Source: Polaromonas sp. (lineage in GTDB: Bacteria; Pseudomonadota; Gammaproteobacteria; Burkholderiales; Burkholderiaceae_C). From it: 64,000 nucleotides of DNA. Below are positions 1 to 8,665 of the stretch, piece by piece. The stretch covers positions 1 to 64,000 of the forward strand of contig JAAFIP010000002.1 in the NCBI GenBank assembly GCA_013297865.1, read 5' to 3'. A program made the translations under genes and the position numbers. The notes under the pieces are model-generated. The model worked only from the letters and a program-made list of their open reading frames with translations. It was not told the DNA's origin and searched no databases. The first letter of the stretch is position 1. Every line of letters starts with the position of its first letter.

Positions 1-1
1 C

Positions 2-361
2 CTCAACGGTGGTGCAGGCAACGATGTACTGATCGGCGGGGCTGGAGCTGATACTTTTGTGATGGGTTCGTTGACTGACTCTGGCATCGGCGCTGGCCAG
101 CGCGACATCATCACCGATTTCCTGGCTGCCACCGACCATATCGATTTCTCGGGGATTGATGCAAGCAGTACAGCAACTGGCAATCAAGCTTTCAGCTTCA
201 TCAGCACCGATGCCTTTACGGGCACGGCGGGGCAACTACGTTACACCACCGTAGGCACAGACACCATCATGCAGGGTGATGTGGACGGTGATGGGGTGGC
301 GGACTTCGAGCTGCAGCTCACGGGTATCCATACCTTGACAGCTGCCGATTTGCTGCTTTAG
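2..361 (+). CDS. RTX/hemolysin-type calcium-binding protein, C-terminal fragment
   Basis: The frame is open from base 2, so only the last 119 residues are inside the window. It begins with LNGGAGNDVLIGGAGADTF, a glycine/aspartate nonapeptide of the RTX (HemolysinCabind) type that binds calcium in a parallel beta-roll. The following ~90 residues (DIITDFLAATDHIDFSGID, then DVDGDGVADFELQLTG) match the usual C-terminal block after RTX repeats, which acts as the uncleaved type I secretion signal. The protein is therefore probably exported directly to the medium or cell surface. The activity of the missing N-terminal part cannot be told; no TolC/HlyB/HlyD genes are in the window. Confidence 0.85.
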   Translation, partial: LNGGAGNDVLIGGAGADTFVMGSLTDSGIGAGQRDIITDFLAATDHIDFSGIDASSTATGNQAFSFISTDAFTGTAGQLRYTTVGTDTIMQGDVDGDGVADFELQLTGIHTLTAADLLL

Positions 362-371
362 AGGTTGGAAG

Positions 372-1304
372 TCAGGAAGCAGGCTGGTTAGGCTGGGGCG
401 GCAGTTTGCCCAGCTTAGTCAGCAAGGCCTGAGCGCGGTCAGGGTAGTCGGAGATCAAACCGTCTACCCCCATATCAATGATGCTTAGCAGGTCTTTGTC
501 TTCATTGACCGTCCAGGGCACCACCTGCAGGCCCAGCGCATGGGCGCGCTGCACCAAAGCAGTACTCAGATCACCAAAATAAGGTGACCAAATGTTGCCG
601 CCAGCCGCCTGGACCATGCTGGGCACATCAGGATAGTCCTCGGTGCGCACAGGCCCCGTCCAGCGCGCAGCCTGCGGCCCACGCACGCTGATGTTGTCAG
701 TCCACAGCTGCTGCGCGCTCAGATATGCGGTGCGCACGCCCGCTTTGCGCTGCTGCACCAGGGCCAGTGTGCGCCAGTCAAAGCTCTGGATGATCACGCG
801 CTCTTGCATGCCGTGCTGTTGCACCACGGCCAGCAGCTGGGCCACAAACACCTCAGGGCTGACTGTCTCGGCAGGCTTCTCTGGCGATATCTTGGTCTCA
901 ATATTGAAGTGCACCGCGCTGTTCTTCATCAGCGCGAACAGCTCGGCCAAAGCCGGCATGCGGGTGCCATCGACAGGCCTCTGGTGCGGAAAGCGTGTGG
1001 CATAGGCGCTGGCAGGGTTGATGCGGCCCACATCGTAGCTTTGCAGTTGCGCCAAGCTCAGCGAATGCACCAGCACAGGCGCGCTCAGCCACTGGCCCTG
1101 CGCATCGCGCGTGATCTCGGGGTTCAGCGCACGGTCATGGCTGATCACTACCACCCCATCGCTGCTCACGCCCACATCCAGCTCCAGCGTGCTCACCCCG
1201 ATGCGCACCGCTTCTTCATAAGCGGGCAAGGTGTTCTCAGGCAGCAGCCCACGTGCGCCGCGGTGGCCTTGCAGGTCAAATGAAGTTGGATGAGTACTTG
1301 TCAT
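372..1304 (-). CDS. Glycerophosphodiester phosphodiesterase
   Basis: Hydrolyses glycerophosphodiesters to glycerol-3-phosphate and an alcohol. The family signature is clear: GHRGARGLLPENT near residue 13 with the catalytic His-Arg and Glu, ELDVGVSSDGVVVISHD with the metal-binding Glu/Asp and second catalytic His, and the C-terminal VDGLISDYPDRA. There is no signal peptide, so it is a cytoplasmic UgpQ-type enzyme of 310 residues. I chose the ATG at 1304 because the in-frame extension to 1340 runs into the dispersed repeat at 1326-1374 and adds no family sequence. It stands alone, convergent with the RTX gene. Confidence 0.9.
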   Translation of the reverse strand: MTSTHPTSFDLQGHRGARGLLPENTLPAYEEAVRIGVSTLELDVGVSSDGVVVISHDRALNPEITRDAQGQWLSAPVLVHSLSLAQLQSYDVGRINPASAYATRFPHQRPVDGTRMPALAELFALMKNSAVHFNIETKISPEKPAETVSPEVFVAQLLAVVQQHGMQERVIIQSFDWRTLALVQQRKAGVRTAYLSAQQLWTDNISVRGPQAARWTGPVRTEDYPDVPSMVQAAGGNIWSPYFGDLSTALVQRAHALGLQVVPWTVNEDKDLLSIIDMGVDGLISDYPDRAQALLTKLGKLPPQPNQPAS

Positions 1305-1325
1305 GGGATGAATTATGAGACAAAT

Positions 1326-1374
1326 CAGCCTCCAGGCCAATGGAATATCGCGGGAGCAGCTATCAAATAAATAG
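1326..1374 (+). repeat. Dispersed repeat copy 1
   Basis: A copy of the ~48-bp dispersed element. It has a GC-rich 5' part containing GCCTCCAGGCC, a core of AATATCGCGGGAGCAGCTAT, and a 3' part with short inverted arms of the CTAT...ATAG type. It lies between the glycerophosphodiesterase and the MFS gene and overlaps neither when the preferred starts are used. Confidence 0.85.
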
Positions 1375-1396
1375 TGAATACATGGATATACCTGCT

Positions 1397-2554
1397 TCAG
1401 GATCGCACAGGCTGCGCTGTGCTTTTGGGGCTGCGGTCAAACCATAGCGTGGCGTACGCCAACGCTGCGAACGGCACACCCACCCAGGCCAGCCGGTCAA
1501 AGCCCACGGTGCCGATCAGTGCGCCGCTGGCCACTGCGCCCAGCGCGGTGCCCAGGTAAATCATCGAACCGTTCAGGCTCAGCAGCAGGGGCGCCTGCGC
1601 AGGAGCGAGGCTGGTCATGCGCGACATCTGCGGCGCGCCCAGTGAAAAGCCCGCAATGCCCCAGATGATGAAGATGGTCACCACCAGTGGGTAGCTGCCC
1701 TTGGACAGCGGCACGCACAGCATGGTGATGATGAACACCGCCAGGTTAAAACGCAGCGTGCGGATCGGGCCAAAGCGGTCAGAGGCCCAGCCCCCCGCAA
1801 ATGTGCCGAGCACCCCACTGATACCAAACAGCACCAGCGTGACACTCAGCTGCTGGGGTGACATCGGCACCAGGGCCTGCAGCACTGGGCCGACATAGCC
1901 AAACACACTGAAGATGGCTATGAAGTACAGCAGCGTGCGCAGCCACACGCGCACAATGTCACCACGGCGCAGCACCGCGCCCAGGCCGGCAAAGCTGGCC
2001 CCAGGGGCCTGGATATGGCCGGGCAGTGCATAGGCCAGCGCGGCGACGGCCAGCACGCAGCACACGGCCACCAGGGCGATGGGCGCGTGCCAGCCATAGG
2101 CAAAACCCAGCCAGGTGCCCAGCGGCACGCCGACGGCATAGCTCAGGCTCATACCGGAGAAGACCAGTGCCAGCGCCCGTGCGCGCACCGCTGGCGCCAC
2201 CATCGCCACCACCAGGCCCGAGGCCAGGGCAGAGTACATTGAGCCGATGCCCATCAGCACCCTGCCGCTCAGCAGGGTGAGCAGGCTGGGTGCCAGCGCG
2301 CACACGACAGCACCGGCCAGAAACAGCAGCAGGGAAAACACAATGGCGCTTTTGCGCTGCCAGCGGCCTGTGGCCACAATCACCAGCGGCGAGAGAAACG
2401 CCGAGGCCACTGCGTAGGCCGTCATGGCCTGGCCTGCTGCCGCAATGCTCACACCCAGGCCCTCGCTCATGGGCTGCAATATGCCTGTCATGACAAACGC
2501 CCCGGTGCCCACCACCAGATTAGTCAGGGCAAACAGATACAGGATAGCGGGCAT
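1397..2554 (-). CDS. MFS transporter, Bcr/arabinose-efflux type
   Basis: A 385-residue inner-membrane protein with about 12 hydrophobic segments. It has a major facilitator motif A-like loop (GGWASDRFGP, between the two halves) and a Gly/Pro-rich motif-C-like segment (AVGVPLGTWLGF, around residue 140). The family uses the proton gradient to export sugars, drugs or small metabolites; the substrate cannot be read from the sequence. It starts at the ATG at 2554 and ends just before repeat copy 1. No regulator or partner gene sits beside it. Confidence 0.85.
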   Translation of the reverse strand: MPAILYLFALTNLVVGTGAFVMTGILQPMSEGLGVSIAAAGQAMTAYAVASAFLSPLVIVATGRWQRKSAIVFSLLLFLAGAVVCALAPSLLTLLSGRVLMGIGSMYSALASGLVVAMVAPAVRARALALVFSGMSLSYAVGVPLGTWLGFAYGWHAPIALVAVCCVLAVAALAYALPGHIQAPGASFAGLGAVLRRGDIVRVWLRTLLYFIAIFSVFGYVGPVLQALVPMSPQQLSVTLVLFGISGVLGTFAGGWASDRFGPIRTLRFNLAVFIITMLCVPLSKGSYPLVVTIFIIWGIAGFSLGAPQMSRMTSLAPAQAPLLLSLNGSMIYLGTALGAVASGALIGTVGFDRLAWVGVPFAALAYATLWFDRSPKSTAQPVRS

Positions 2555-2594
2555 GCGGCAGGGTGTGAAATGAAGCCCGAATACTATGCCTTAT

Positions 2595-2643
2595 CGGCCC
2601 GCAAGTCAATAAAATATCGCGGGAGCAGCTATATAAATAATAG
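2595..2643 (+). repeat. Dispersed repeat copy 2
   Basis: A copy of the dispersed element with core AAAATATCGCGGGAGCAGCT followed by a short A/T-rich tail ending in ATAG. It lies between the MFS gene and the Bug-type binding protein gene, a few bases downstream of the latter's stop codon at 2649. Confidence 0.85.
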
Positions 2644-2648
2644 CACTA

Positions 2649-3626
2649 TCAATCCAGCTTGGCGCCTGACTTCTGCACCGCAGTGGCCCACTTGGGCATC
2701 TCGCTGCCCAAGAACTTTGCAAAATCATCCGCCCCCAAAAACGCCGGGTCTGCGCCCTGGCTGATCATGCGGTTGCGCACATCGCTCTGGCTGAGCACCT
2801 GCTTGAAGGCATCACTGAGCTTGTCCACCACGGGTTTAGGTGTGCCAGCTGGCGCCAGAAAGCCGTAGAAACCCACCACGTCAAAGTCTTTGGCCATCTT
2901 GGTCTCGATCACGGTGGGCACATCGGGCAGGGCGCTGTTGCGCTCACGGCTGGTCACGGCCAGGGCGCGCACCTTGCCCTGCTTGTGGTATTGCGCCGCC
3001 TGCGGAATGCTCTCGGCCATGAACTGCACCTGGCCTGCCATCAGGTCGGTGAAGGCCGGTGCACTGCCGCGGTAGGGAATGTGCACCATGAACAGGCCCG
3101 TGGCCGACTTGAACATCTCAGGCACCAGATGGCTGATGCCGCCATTGCCTGCCGAGCCGTAGTTCACCTTGCCGGGATTGGCTTTGGCATAGCTCACAAA
3201 CTCGGGCAGGGTCTGGGCTTTGACGTTGGGGTTGACCAGCAAGGCCAGTGGCTGCATGGCGGTGCGCGCAATCGGCACAAAGTCCTTGAGCGTGCTGTAG
3301 GGCAGCTTGCTGTACAGGCCGGGGTTGATCACCATCACCCCGGTGTTCGCCAGCATCAGGGTGTAGCCGTCCGCTGGCGACTTCATCACGTCCTGCGCCC
3401 CCACAATGCCGCCCGCCCCCGACTTGTAGTCCACCGTGACGGGTTGCCCCAGCACCGCCTGCAGCCGGTCGGTCAACAGCCGGGCATGTTGGTCCAGCGG
3501 GCCACCGGCAGGAAAGCCCACCACGATGCGCAGGGGCTTGTTGGGAAAAGTGCCTTGGGCAGCAGCGCTGTGCAGGCAGCCCAGTCCGATAAGTGACACG
3601 GCAAGCAGAGTCTTGAGGGTTTTCAT
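2649..3626 (-). CDS. Tripartite tricarboxylate transporter (Bug) solute-binding protein
   Basis: A periplasmic binding protein of 325 residues. A signal peptide (MKTLKTLLAVSLIGLGCLHS, then AAAQG) is followed by the Bug signature FPNKPLRIVVGFPAGGPLD. Conserved blocks SGAGGIVGAQDVMKSPADGYT and YGSAGNGGISHL match the TctC family. Bug proteins bind carboxylates or amino acids for uptake or sensing. They are greatly expanded in Burkholderiales and usually, as here, lack adjacent TctA/TctB membrane genes. The ATG at 3626 gives a clean signal peptide; a TTG at 3641 is less likely. It is divergent from the acyl-CoA synthetase, so the ligand may be a carboxylic acid handled by that enzyme (inference). 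Confidence 0.9.
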   Translation of the reverse strand: MKTLKTLLAVSLIGLGCLHSAAAQGTFPNKPLRIVVGFPAGGPLDQHARLLTDRLQAVLGQPVTVDYKSGAGGIVGAQDVMKSPADGYTLMLANTGVMVINPGLYSKLPYSTLKDFVPIARTAMQPLALLVNPNVKAQTLPEFVSYAKANPGKVNYGSAGNGGISHLVPEMFKSATGLFMVHIPYRGSAPAFTDLMAGQVQFMAESIPQAAQYHKQGKVRALAVTSRERNSALPDVPTVIETKMAKDFDVVGFYGFLAPAGTPKPVVDKLSDAFKQVLSQSDVRNRMISQGADPAFLGADDFAKFLGSEMPKWATAVQKSGAKLD

Positions 3627-3721
3627 AGCATGGACTTTCAACAGGTTGGGGCATGATAACGATGAACACAGCCCGGTGGATCAGCGTTTTCCATGGGGTA
3701 GCACACACCAGGAGAAACACT

Positions 3722-5407
3722 TTGCAAGAACGAGCGCATTACAAATTCTGGCCCCGCCGCCTGCCCCACAGCATCACCACCCCTGCGGGCTCGGTATGGA
3801 ACAACCTGGCAGTCAATGCGCTGCGCTATCCCGACAAGGCCGCATTGGTGTTTTTCGACCGCACGCTCAGCTATGCCCAACTGCTGCACCAGGCCGAGCT
3901 GCTGGCCCAGTATCTGCAGACACTGGGCATCAAGAAAGGCGACAGGGTGGTGGTGTGCATGCAAAACTGCCTGCAGCTGGTGGTCAGCCACTTTGCGGTG
4001 CTGCGACTGGACGCGGTGGTGGTGCCCGTCAACCCGATGAACAAGGCCGAAGAGCTCAAGCACTACATCACCGACCCCGACACCCAAGTGGCCATCACCA
4101 CGGCAGACCTTGCGCCCGAGTGGGCGGCGGCCTCCAACGCACTGGCACCTGCGCAGCGCCTGAAGCACTTGCTGATCACGCATTTTGCCGATGCCTTTGG
4201 CGAAGCTGCGGCGCAAGACATGCCCCCCGCCTGGCGCGACTGGCTGCTGCCCGAGCGCCCCGTGCCTGCGCTGCAGGACACGCAGGCACACCGCTGGACG
4301 CAGGCGCTGCAGGAGCGGGCCGTGGCCTTGCCTGCTGTCAGCGCCACATCGCAGGACCTGTCGGTCCTGCCCTACACCAGCGGCACCACAGGCCTGCCCA
4401 AAGGCTGCATGCACACCCACGGCTCGGTCATGCACAACGCAGTGGCCAGCGGCATGTGGGGCGGCAGCTCGTCCTCCAACGTGACGCTGTGCGCCGTGCC
4501 GATGTTCCATATCACCGGCCTGGTCAGCGTGATGCACGCTACGATGTTTGGCGGCGCCACGCTGGTCATCATGCCGCGCTGGGACCGCGACCTGGCAGGC
4601 CGCCTGATCTCGCGCCACAAAGTGACGCACTGGACCAATATCCCCACCATGGTGATCGACCTGCTGGCCTCGCCCAGCTTTGAGCAGTATGACCTGAGCT
4701 CTCTGGTCTATATCGGTGGTGGCGGCGCGGCCATGCCGCAGGCGGTGGCGCAGCGCCTGTGGGAGCAGTTCGGCCTGCGCTATGCCGAGGGCTATGGCCT
4801 GACCGAAACTGCAGCGCCCAGCCACAGTAACCCACCCGACGCTACCAAGCAGCAGTGCCTGGGCGTGCCCTTCATCAGCGCCCAGGCGCGGGTGATCGAC
4901 CCCCAGAGCCTGCAGGAAATGCCCGTGGGCGAGCAGGGCGAGATCGTCATGCATGGGCCGATGAACTTTCAGGGCTACTGGAAAAATCCTGAGGCCACGG
5001 CCAAGGCGTTCATCACGCTGGAAGGCCTGCAGTTTTTCCGCAGCGGCGACCTGGGGCGTGTGGACGAAGAGGGCTACTTTTTCATCACCGACCGCTTGAA
5101 GCGCATGATCAATGCCAGTGGCTTCAAGGTGTGGCCTGCCGAGGTGGAGGCGCTGATGTTCAAGCACCCGGCCATTGCCGAGGCCTGCGTGATTGCCACC
5201 CACGACGACTACCGCGGCGAGTCGGTCAAGGCCGTGGTGGTGCTGCGCAAGACGCATCTGTCCACCACCGCAGAGGAGATCTTGCAATGGTGCCGCGAGA
5301 ACATGGCTGTCTACAAGGCACCGCGCGTGGTGCAGTTTGTCGACGCGCTGCCCAAGAGTGGCAGCGGCAAGGTGATGTGGCGCGCTTTGCAAGAAGCGGA
5401 GAAGTAA
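3722..5407 (+). CDS. AMP-dependent acyl-CoA synthetase (fatty-acid-CoA ligase type)
   Basis: Activates a carboxylic acid with ATP to an acyl-adenylate and then to the CoA thioester. Motifs: the AMP-binding P-loop YTSGTTGLPKGCMHTH (around residue 215), YGLTETAAPSHSN (around 360), RSGDLGRVDEEGYFFITDRLKRMI (around 440), and a C-terminal catalytic lysine in PKSGSGKVMWRAL. I chose the TTG at 3722 because a good ribosome site (AGGAG at 3710-3714) lies 7-8 bases before it and family similarity begins there. The upstream in-frame ATG at 3653 adds 23 unrelated residues. The chain length of the substrate is not determinable. Confidence 0.85.
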   Translation: MQERAHYKFWPRRLPHSITTPAGSVWNNLAVNALRYPDKAALVFFDRTLSYAQLLHQAELLAQYLQTLGIKKGDRVVVCMQNCLQLVVSHFAVLRLDAVVVPVNPMNKAEELKHYITDPDTQVAITTADLAPEWAAASNALAPAQRLKHLLITHFADAFGEAAAQDMPPAWRDWLLPERPVPALQDTQAHRWTQALQERAVALPAVSATSQDLSVLPYTSGTTGLPKGCMHTHGSVMHNAVASGMWGGSSSSNVTLCAVPMFHITGLVSVMHATMFGGATLVIMPRWDRDLAGRLISRHKVTHWTNIPTMVIDLLASPSFEQYDLSSLVYIGGGGAAMPQAVAQRLWEQFGLRYAEGYGLTETAAPSHSNPPDATKQQCLGVPFISAQARVIDPQSLQEMPVGEQGEIVMHGPMNFQGYWKNPEATAKAFITLEGLQFFRSGDLGRVDEEGYFFITDRLKRMINASGFKVWPAEVEALMFKHPAIAEACVIATHDDYRGESVKAVVVLRKTHLSTTAEEILQWCRENMAVYKAPRVVQFVDALPKSGSGKVMWRALQEAEK

Positions 5408-5425
5408 ACAACGAAGTTACAAATC

Positions 5426-5468
5426 GAAACTCTTTTATTTGGGAAATTTTCCCAAATAAAAGAGTTTC
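5426..5468. promoter_or_regulatory. 43-bp perfect palindrome upstream of dsbD
   Basis: Arms 5426-5446 and 5448-5468 are exact inverted repeats of 21 bp around one base, centred on TGGGAAATTTTCCCA (5440-5454). It lies 18 bp after the acyl-CoA synthetase stop and 38 bp before the dsbD start. The stem is A/T-rich and no T-run follows, so an operator or other protein site is more likely than a Rho-independent terminator. The same 15-bp core recurs at 10146-10160. Confidence 0.6.
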
Positions 5469-5506
5469 AGGCATTATCAAAACTCCACACAGATGGAGAA
5501 TGCACC

Positions 5507-7408
5507 GTGCGTTTCTTTTTTCAGCTATCACGTCATACCTGTTTTCAAGCAATTTTGTGGCTTTTCCCAGCCATATGCTGCGTAGCGCATGCCGCAGCTG
5601 ACAGCTTTTTACCCCCTGACAAAGCCTTTGCCTTCACGGCTGAGACGGTAGCGCCACAGACATTGCGTCTGCAATGGAAGATCGCCGATGGCTACTATCT
5701 CTACAAGGAACGTATCAGTGTTCAGACGGACGCCCAAGAGGCTTCAGTGGGTAAATTTCAGATGCCCAAGGGGACAGAGAAGTTCGATGCGAACTTTAAT
5801 AAAACCATGGTCATCTACAAGCAGCAGTTGAGCCTTGATGTGCCAGTTGACAAAGGTGGTGCATCAGTGCCGGTAACGGTGTCCTACCAAGGTTGCGCAG
5901 AAAAAGGGCTGTGCTACCCCCCGGCAACGGCCGAATTGAAGGTAGGTTTGATGGCGCTGGGGGCATCTGCAGACAGTGTCAAAGTAGAGACCATCGCAGA
6001 CATGTTTGGAGCCTCTGGCAAGGCCGACACCCAGGCGGGCAATGGTGTGCCTAGAGACACCAAGGTCTCGAAGGCACCAACGCAGGAGGGCAAGATCACA
6101 GATTCCATCGCCGCCACCTTGGCTACAGGCAGCTTGCTGAAGGTGGTGGGTGTATTTTTGATAGCAGGCCTGCTGCTGTCATTCACCCCATGCGTGCTGC
6201 CCATGGTGCCCATCTTGTCATCGTTGATCGCAGGACAAGCGCAACCAGTCAACCGCAGCAAGGGATTTTTACTGGCTTTGGCTTATGCTTTGGGCATGGC
6301 ACTGGTGTACGCCGGTTTTGGTGTTGCTGCAGGGCTGGCCGGCGAAGGACTCGCTGCAGCTTTGCAAAACCCCTGGGTTCTGAGTGGATTCGCAGTCCTG
6401 CTCTCGGCCATGGCCTTATCCATGTTTGGTGTGTATGAGCTGCAGTTACCCAGCAGTATCCAGACCCAGGCCAGCAGAATTTCCAACAAGTTCAAAGGCG
6501 GTTCATTTGCCGGTGTATTCATCATGGGCGGAATATCTGCACTGGTGGTAGGCCCCTGTGTTGCTGCGCCTTTGGCTGGCGCTCTGGTGTACATCAGCCA
6601 AACTCGCGATGTTGTGCTGGGCGGCTTGGCGCTGTTTGCCATGGCTATCGGCATGAGCGTGCCCTTGCTTCTGGTCGGTGCGTCCGCTGGCTCGCTATTG
6701 CCCAGGGCCGGCAAATGGATGGAGCGTGTCAAGCAGGTGTTTGGTATGCTGCTGTTGGGCGTGGCAGTATGGATGGTGTCTCCGGTATTGGCACCCCATC
6801 TGCAGATGTTGCTGTGGGCGGTGTGGTGTCTTGTGGCTGCAGCATTGCTGGGGGGCTTGGGTGGCACGGCGCACGATAGCAGGCCGCACCCAGCAGCCCG
6901 CACTACAGGGATAGCAGCTGCCGCGTGGGCGGCGGTACTGTTGCTGGGCGCTGCCTCCGGGGGAAATTCCGTTCTGCAGCCTCTGGGCCATTTGCGCGCA
7001 GCCGCGGGCAGCCCTGGCGCAGCAGCTCAAGCCCAACATAGCCTGGCGTTTGAACGCATTGCTTCGTCCAGCCAACTGGACGCCGTGCTGCAGCAGGCAG
7101 CGCAAAACGGGCAACCGGTCATGCTGGATTTTTATGCCGATTGGTGCGTATCGTGCAAAGAGTTTGACAGCTTTACCTTCAGCGACGAAGGTGTCAAGAA
7201 GCGCCTGAGCAAGGTGCGTTTGCTGCAGGCCGACGTGACAGGCAATACCCCGGACGACAAGGCGTTGCTCAAACGCTTCGATTTGTTTGGCCCACCCGGG
7301 ATTGTATTTTTTGACACCAGAGACACCGTGTCAGTGACGCACAAGGTCGTGGGGTATCAAAACGCCAGTGAATTCCAGGCCTCGCTGGATCAGGCATGGG
7401 CCAGGTAA
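5507..7408 (+). CDS. dsbD: Thiol:disulfide interchange protein DsbD
   Basis: Carries electrons from cytoplasmic thioredoxin across the inner membrane to periplasmic thiol proteins. The three-domain layout is complete. After a signal peptide there is the N-terminal immunoglobulin-like domain with its Cys pair in QGCAEKGLCYPP (near residue 132). A block of about eight membrane helices follows with the paired redox cysteines in FTPCVLPMVP and GPCVAAPLAG. The C-terminal thioredoxin domain carries WCVSC near residue 548. Length is 633 residues, slightly above the E. coli protein. It starts with GTG at 5507 behind GGAG. It could supply reducing power to the TlpA protein and the Cys-rich surface proteins encoded downstream (inference from context). 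Confidence 0.93.
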   Translation: MRFFFQLSRHTCFQAILWLFPAICCVAHAAADSFLPPDKAFAFTAETVAPQTLRLQWKIADGYYLYKERISVQTDAQEASVGKFQMPKGTEKFDANFNKTMVIYKQQLSLDVPVDKGGASVPVTVSYQGCAEKGLCYPPATAELKVGLMALGASADSVKVETIADMFGASGKADTQAGNGVPRDTKVSKAPTQEGKITDSIAATLATGSLLKVVGVFLIAGLLLSFTPCVLPMVPILSSLIAGQAQPVNRSKGFLLALAYALGMALVYAGFGVAAGLAGEGLAAALQNPWVLSGFAVLLSAMALSMFGVYELQLPSSIQTQASRISNKFKGGSFAGVFIMGGISALVVGPCVAAPLAGALVYISQTRDVVLGGLALFAMAIGMSVPLLLVGASAGSLLPRAGKWMERVKQVFGMLLLGVAVWMVSPVLAPHLQMLLWAVWCLVAAALLGGLGGTAHDSRPHPAARTTGIAAAAWAAVLLLGAASGGNSVLQPLGHLRAAAGSPGAAAQAQHSLAFERIASSSQLDAVLQQAAQNGQPVMLDFYADWCVSCKEFDSFTFSDEGVKKRLSKVRLLQADVTGNTPDDKALLKRFDLFGPPGIVFFDTRDTVSVTHKVVGYQNASEFQASLDQAWAR

Positions 7409-7444
7409 CAATTTTGTTGAATTTATTCAGCCGCGTCGCAGCAT

Positions 7445-8665
7445 CTATTTGATTTCGAGTTCAGTGATGCGAACCGTATCACCGCTCTTGAGGCCATGCA
7501 AATGCACCCTCAGGCCCGTTCGCAAACTGCTCAAGCTGCCATTGCCAACACGCGTCAATCCTGACGCATCACAGCGCTGTCCCCGGACAAAGAAATTGGA
7601 GACACTGGTAAATTGCTCAATCACTGCTTCCATCTCAACCTCCTGCAGCTGCTGGCTGGATTTGATTTCGAAGTGGTCAGCAATCAGCACACCATTGCTC
7701 CAGCGACCTTCAACTTCCACACGTACCCCCGCGCTTAGTGATGCATCCATGGGGTGTACCGCAGCATTGCTGGTATCGACGACAGCCGTGCCGACTGCGA
7801 TCCTGGTGACCTTGGAGGGCGTGGTGGTGGATGTGCCCAACACACTGGTGACGATGCCCTGCAGTTCAGCAAGCCCTGTGGAAGGATATGCACTCGGTGA
7901 GTCGGCCAATGTGGTCAGTTTTACAAGCGTCAGCGTATTTGAAGGAGCTGTGCTGACCGTGCCAGTAGCGCGCACGAGTTGCCCGTCCTTGATGGCAGTC
8001 GTATTTCCACTGAGCACATATCCGTTGAGCGAGGCCACGCCGAAGCGTAAGGACACTTTACCTGTCGTGACTGTGTTGACGACGTCGTTGAGCACTTCCA
8101 GGCGGGTTACTGACCACACGGCGAAATCAGAGTCAGCAGGCTGCCCCCAAATCTTCACCTGGCGATTGCCTGCCAGATTGCCAACCGACGCTGCTCCTAC
8201 CAATACACTGCCCGAATCCACCACCATGGTCATCCCACTGACAATGAAGCTGCTGGATGACAGGACTTGGGTGACAGAGCCTTGCGCAATCGACCACACT
8301 TCAATACTCTTGGCTTCCCCTTGCGCCTTGACCAGCACAGTAGGCGTGACGGGCGCACTGGATTTGTTGCCTTCGACCTGGGCTGTCATACCCAGGCGCA
8401 ACTGGTCAACCCCTTGCGTCTCGCCGTCGATTGTCACTCTGGCTACGGTTTCGTCGAATTTGATGCCATTGACGATGACACTACCGAAACCTTCGATTGG
8501 ACCCGAAGCAGTGATACCGGTACCTCCCGTGCCGGGCAGGGACGCACTGGTCGAGCCTCCCCCTCCACACGCAACCATTGCAGTCAATGCAATGGCCACC
8601 AGAAGTTGCGGCGCATATGTTCGGAAAAAGGCTTTAGTTAGAATCATTTTGCTTTCGGCAGTCAT
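7445..8665 (-). CDS. DUF5666-type repeat lipoprotein
   Basis: A predicted exported lipoprotein of 406 residues. A hydrophobic leader ends in the lipobox AMVAC, followed by a GGGGS linker. The mature part consists of several related beta-rich modules of about 65 residues (for example ASGPIEGFGSVIVNGIKF and LQGIVTSVLG...RVEVEGRW...HFEIK), the pattern of the DUF5666 family. Its biochemical role is unknown. The ATG at 8665 overlaps the stop of the upstream DUF6502 gene as ATGA, so the two are translationally coupled. The pair lies on the minus strand inside the redox island between dsbD and the membrane protease. Confidence 0.75.
   Translation of the reverse strand: MTAESKMILTKAFFRTYAPQLLVAIALTAMVACGGGGSTSASLPGTGGTGITASGPIEGFGSVIVNGIKFDETVARVTIDGETQGVDQLRLGMTAQVEGNKSSAPVTPTVLVKAQGEAKSIEVWSIAQGSVTQVLSSSSFIVSGMTMVVDSGSVLVGAASVGNLAGNRQVKIWGQPADSDFAVWSVTRLEVLNDVVNTVTTGKVSLRFGVASLNGYVLSGNTTAIKDGQLVRATGTVSTAPSNTLTLVKLTTLADSPSAYPSTGLAELQGIVTSVLGTSTTTPSKVTRIAVGTAVVDTSNAAVHPMDASLSAGVRVEVEGRWSNGVLIADHFEIKSSQQLQEVEMEAVIEQFTSVSNFFVRGQRCDASGLTRVGNGSLSSLRTGLRVHLHGLKSGDTVRITELEIK

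Noticed and set aside
3638-5392. A 584-codon open frame on the minus strand opposite the acyl-CoA synthetase gene
   Set aside because: It mirrors the real gene in a GC-rich codon pattern, encodes a His/Arg/Gln-rich protein with no family motif, and the plus-strand gene has all AMP-ligase motifs.
5426-5468. The long palindrome as terminator of the acyl-CoA synthetase gene
   Set aside because: The stem is A/T-rich, the dyad is perfect without a loop, and no T-run follows. The same centre at another promoter fits an operator better, though a termination role is not excluded.
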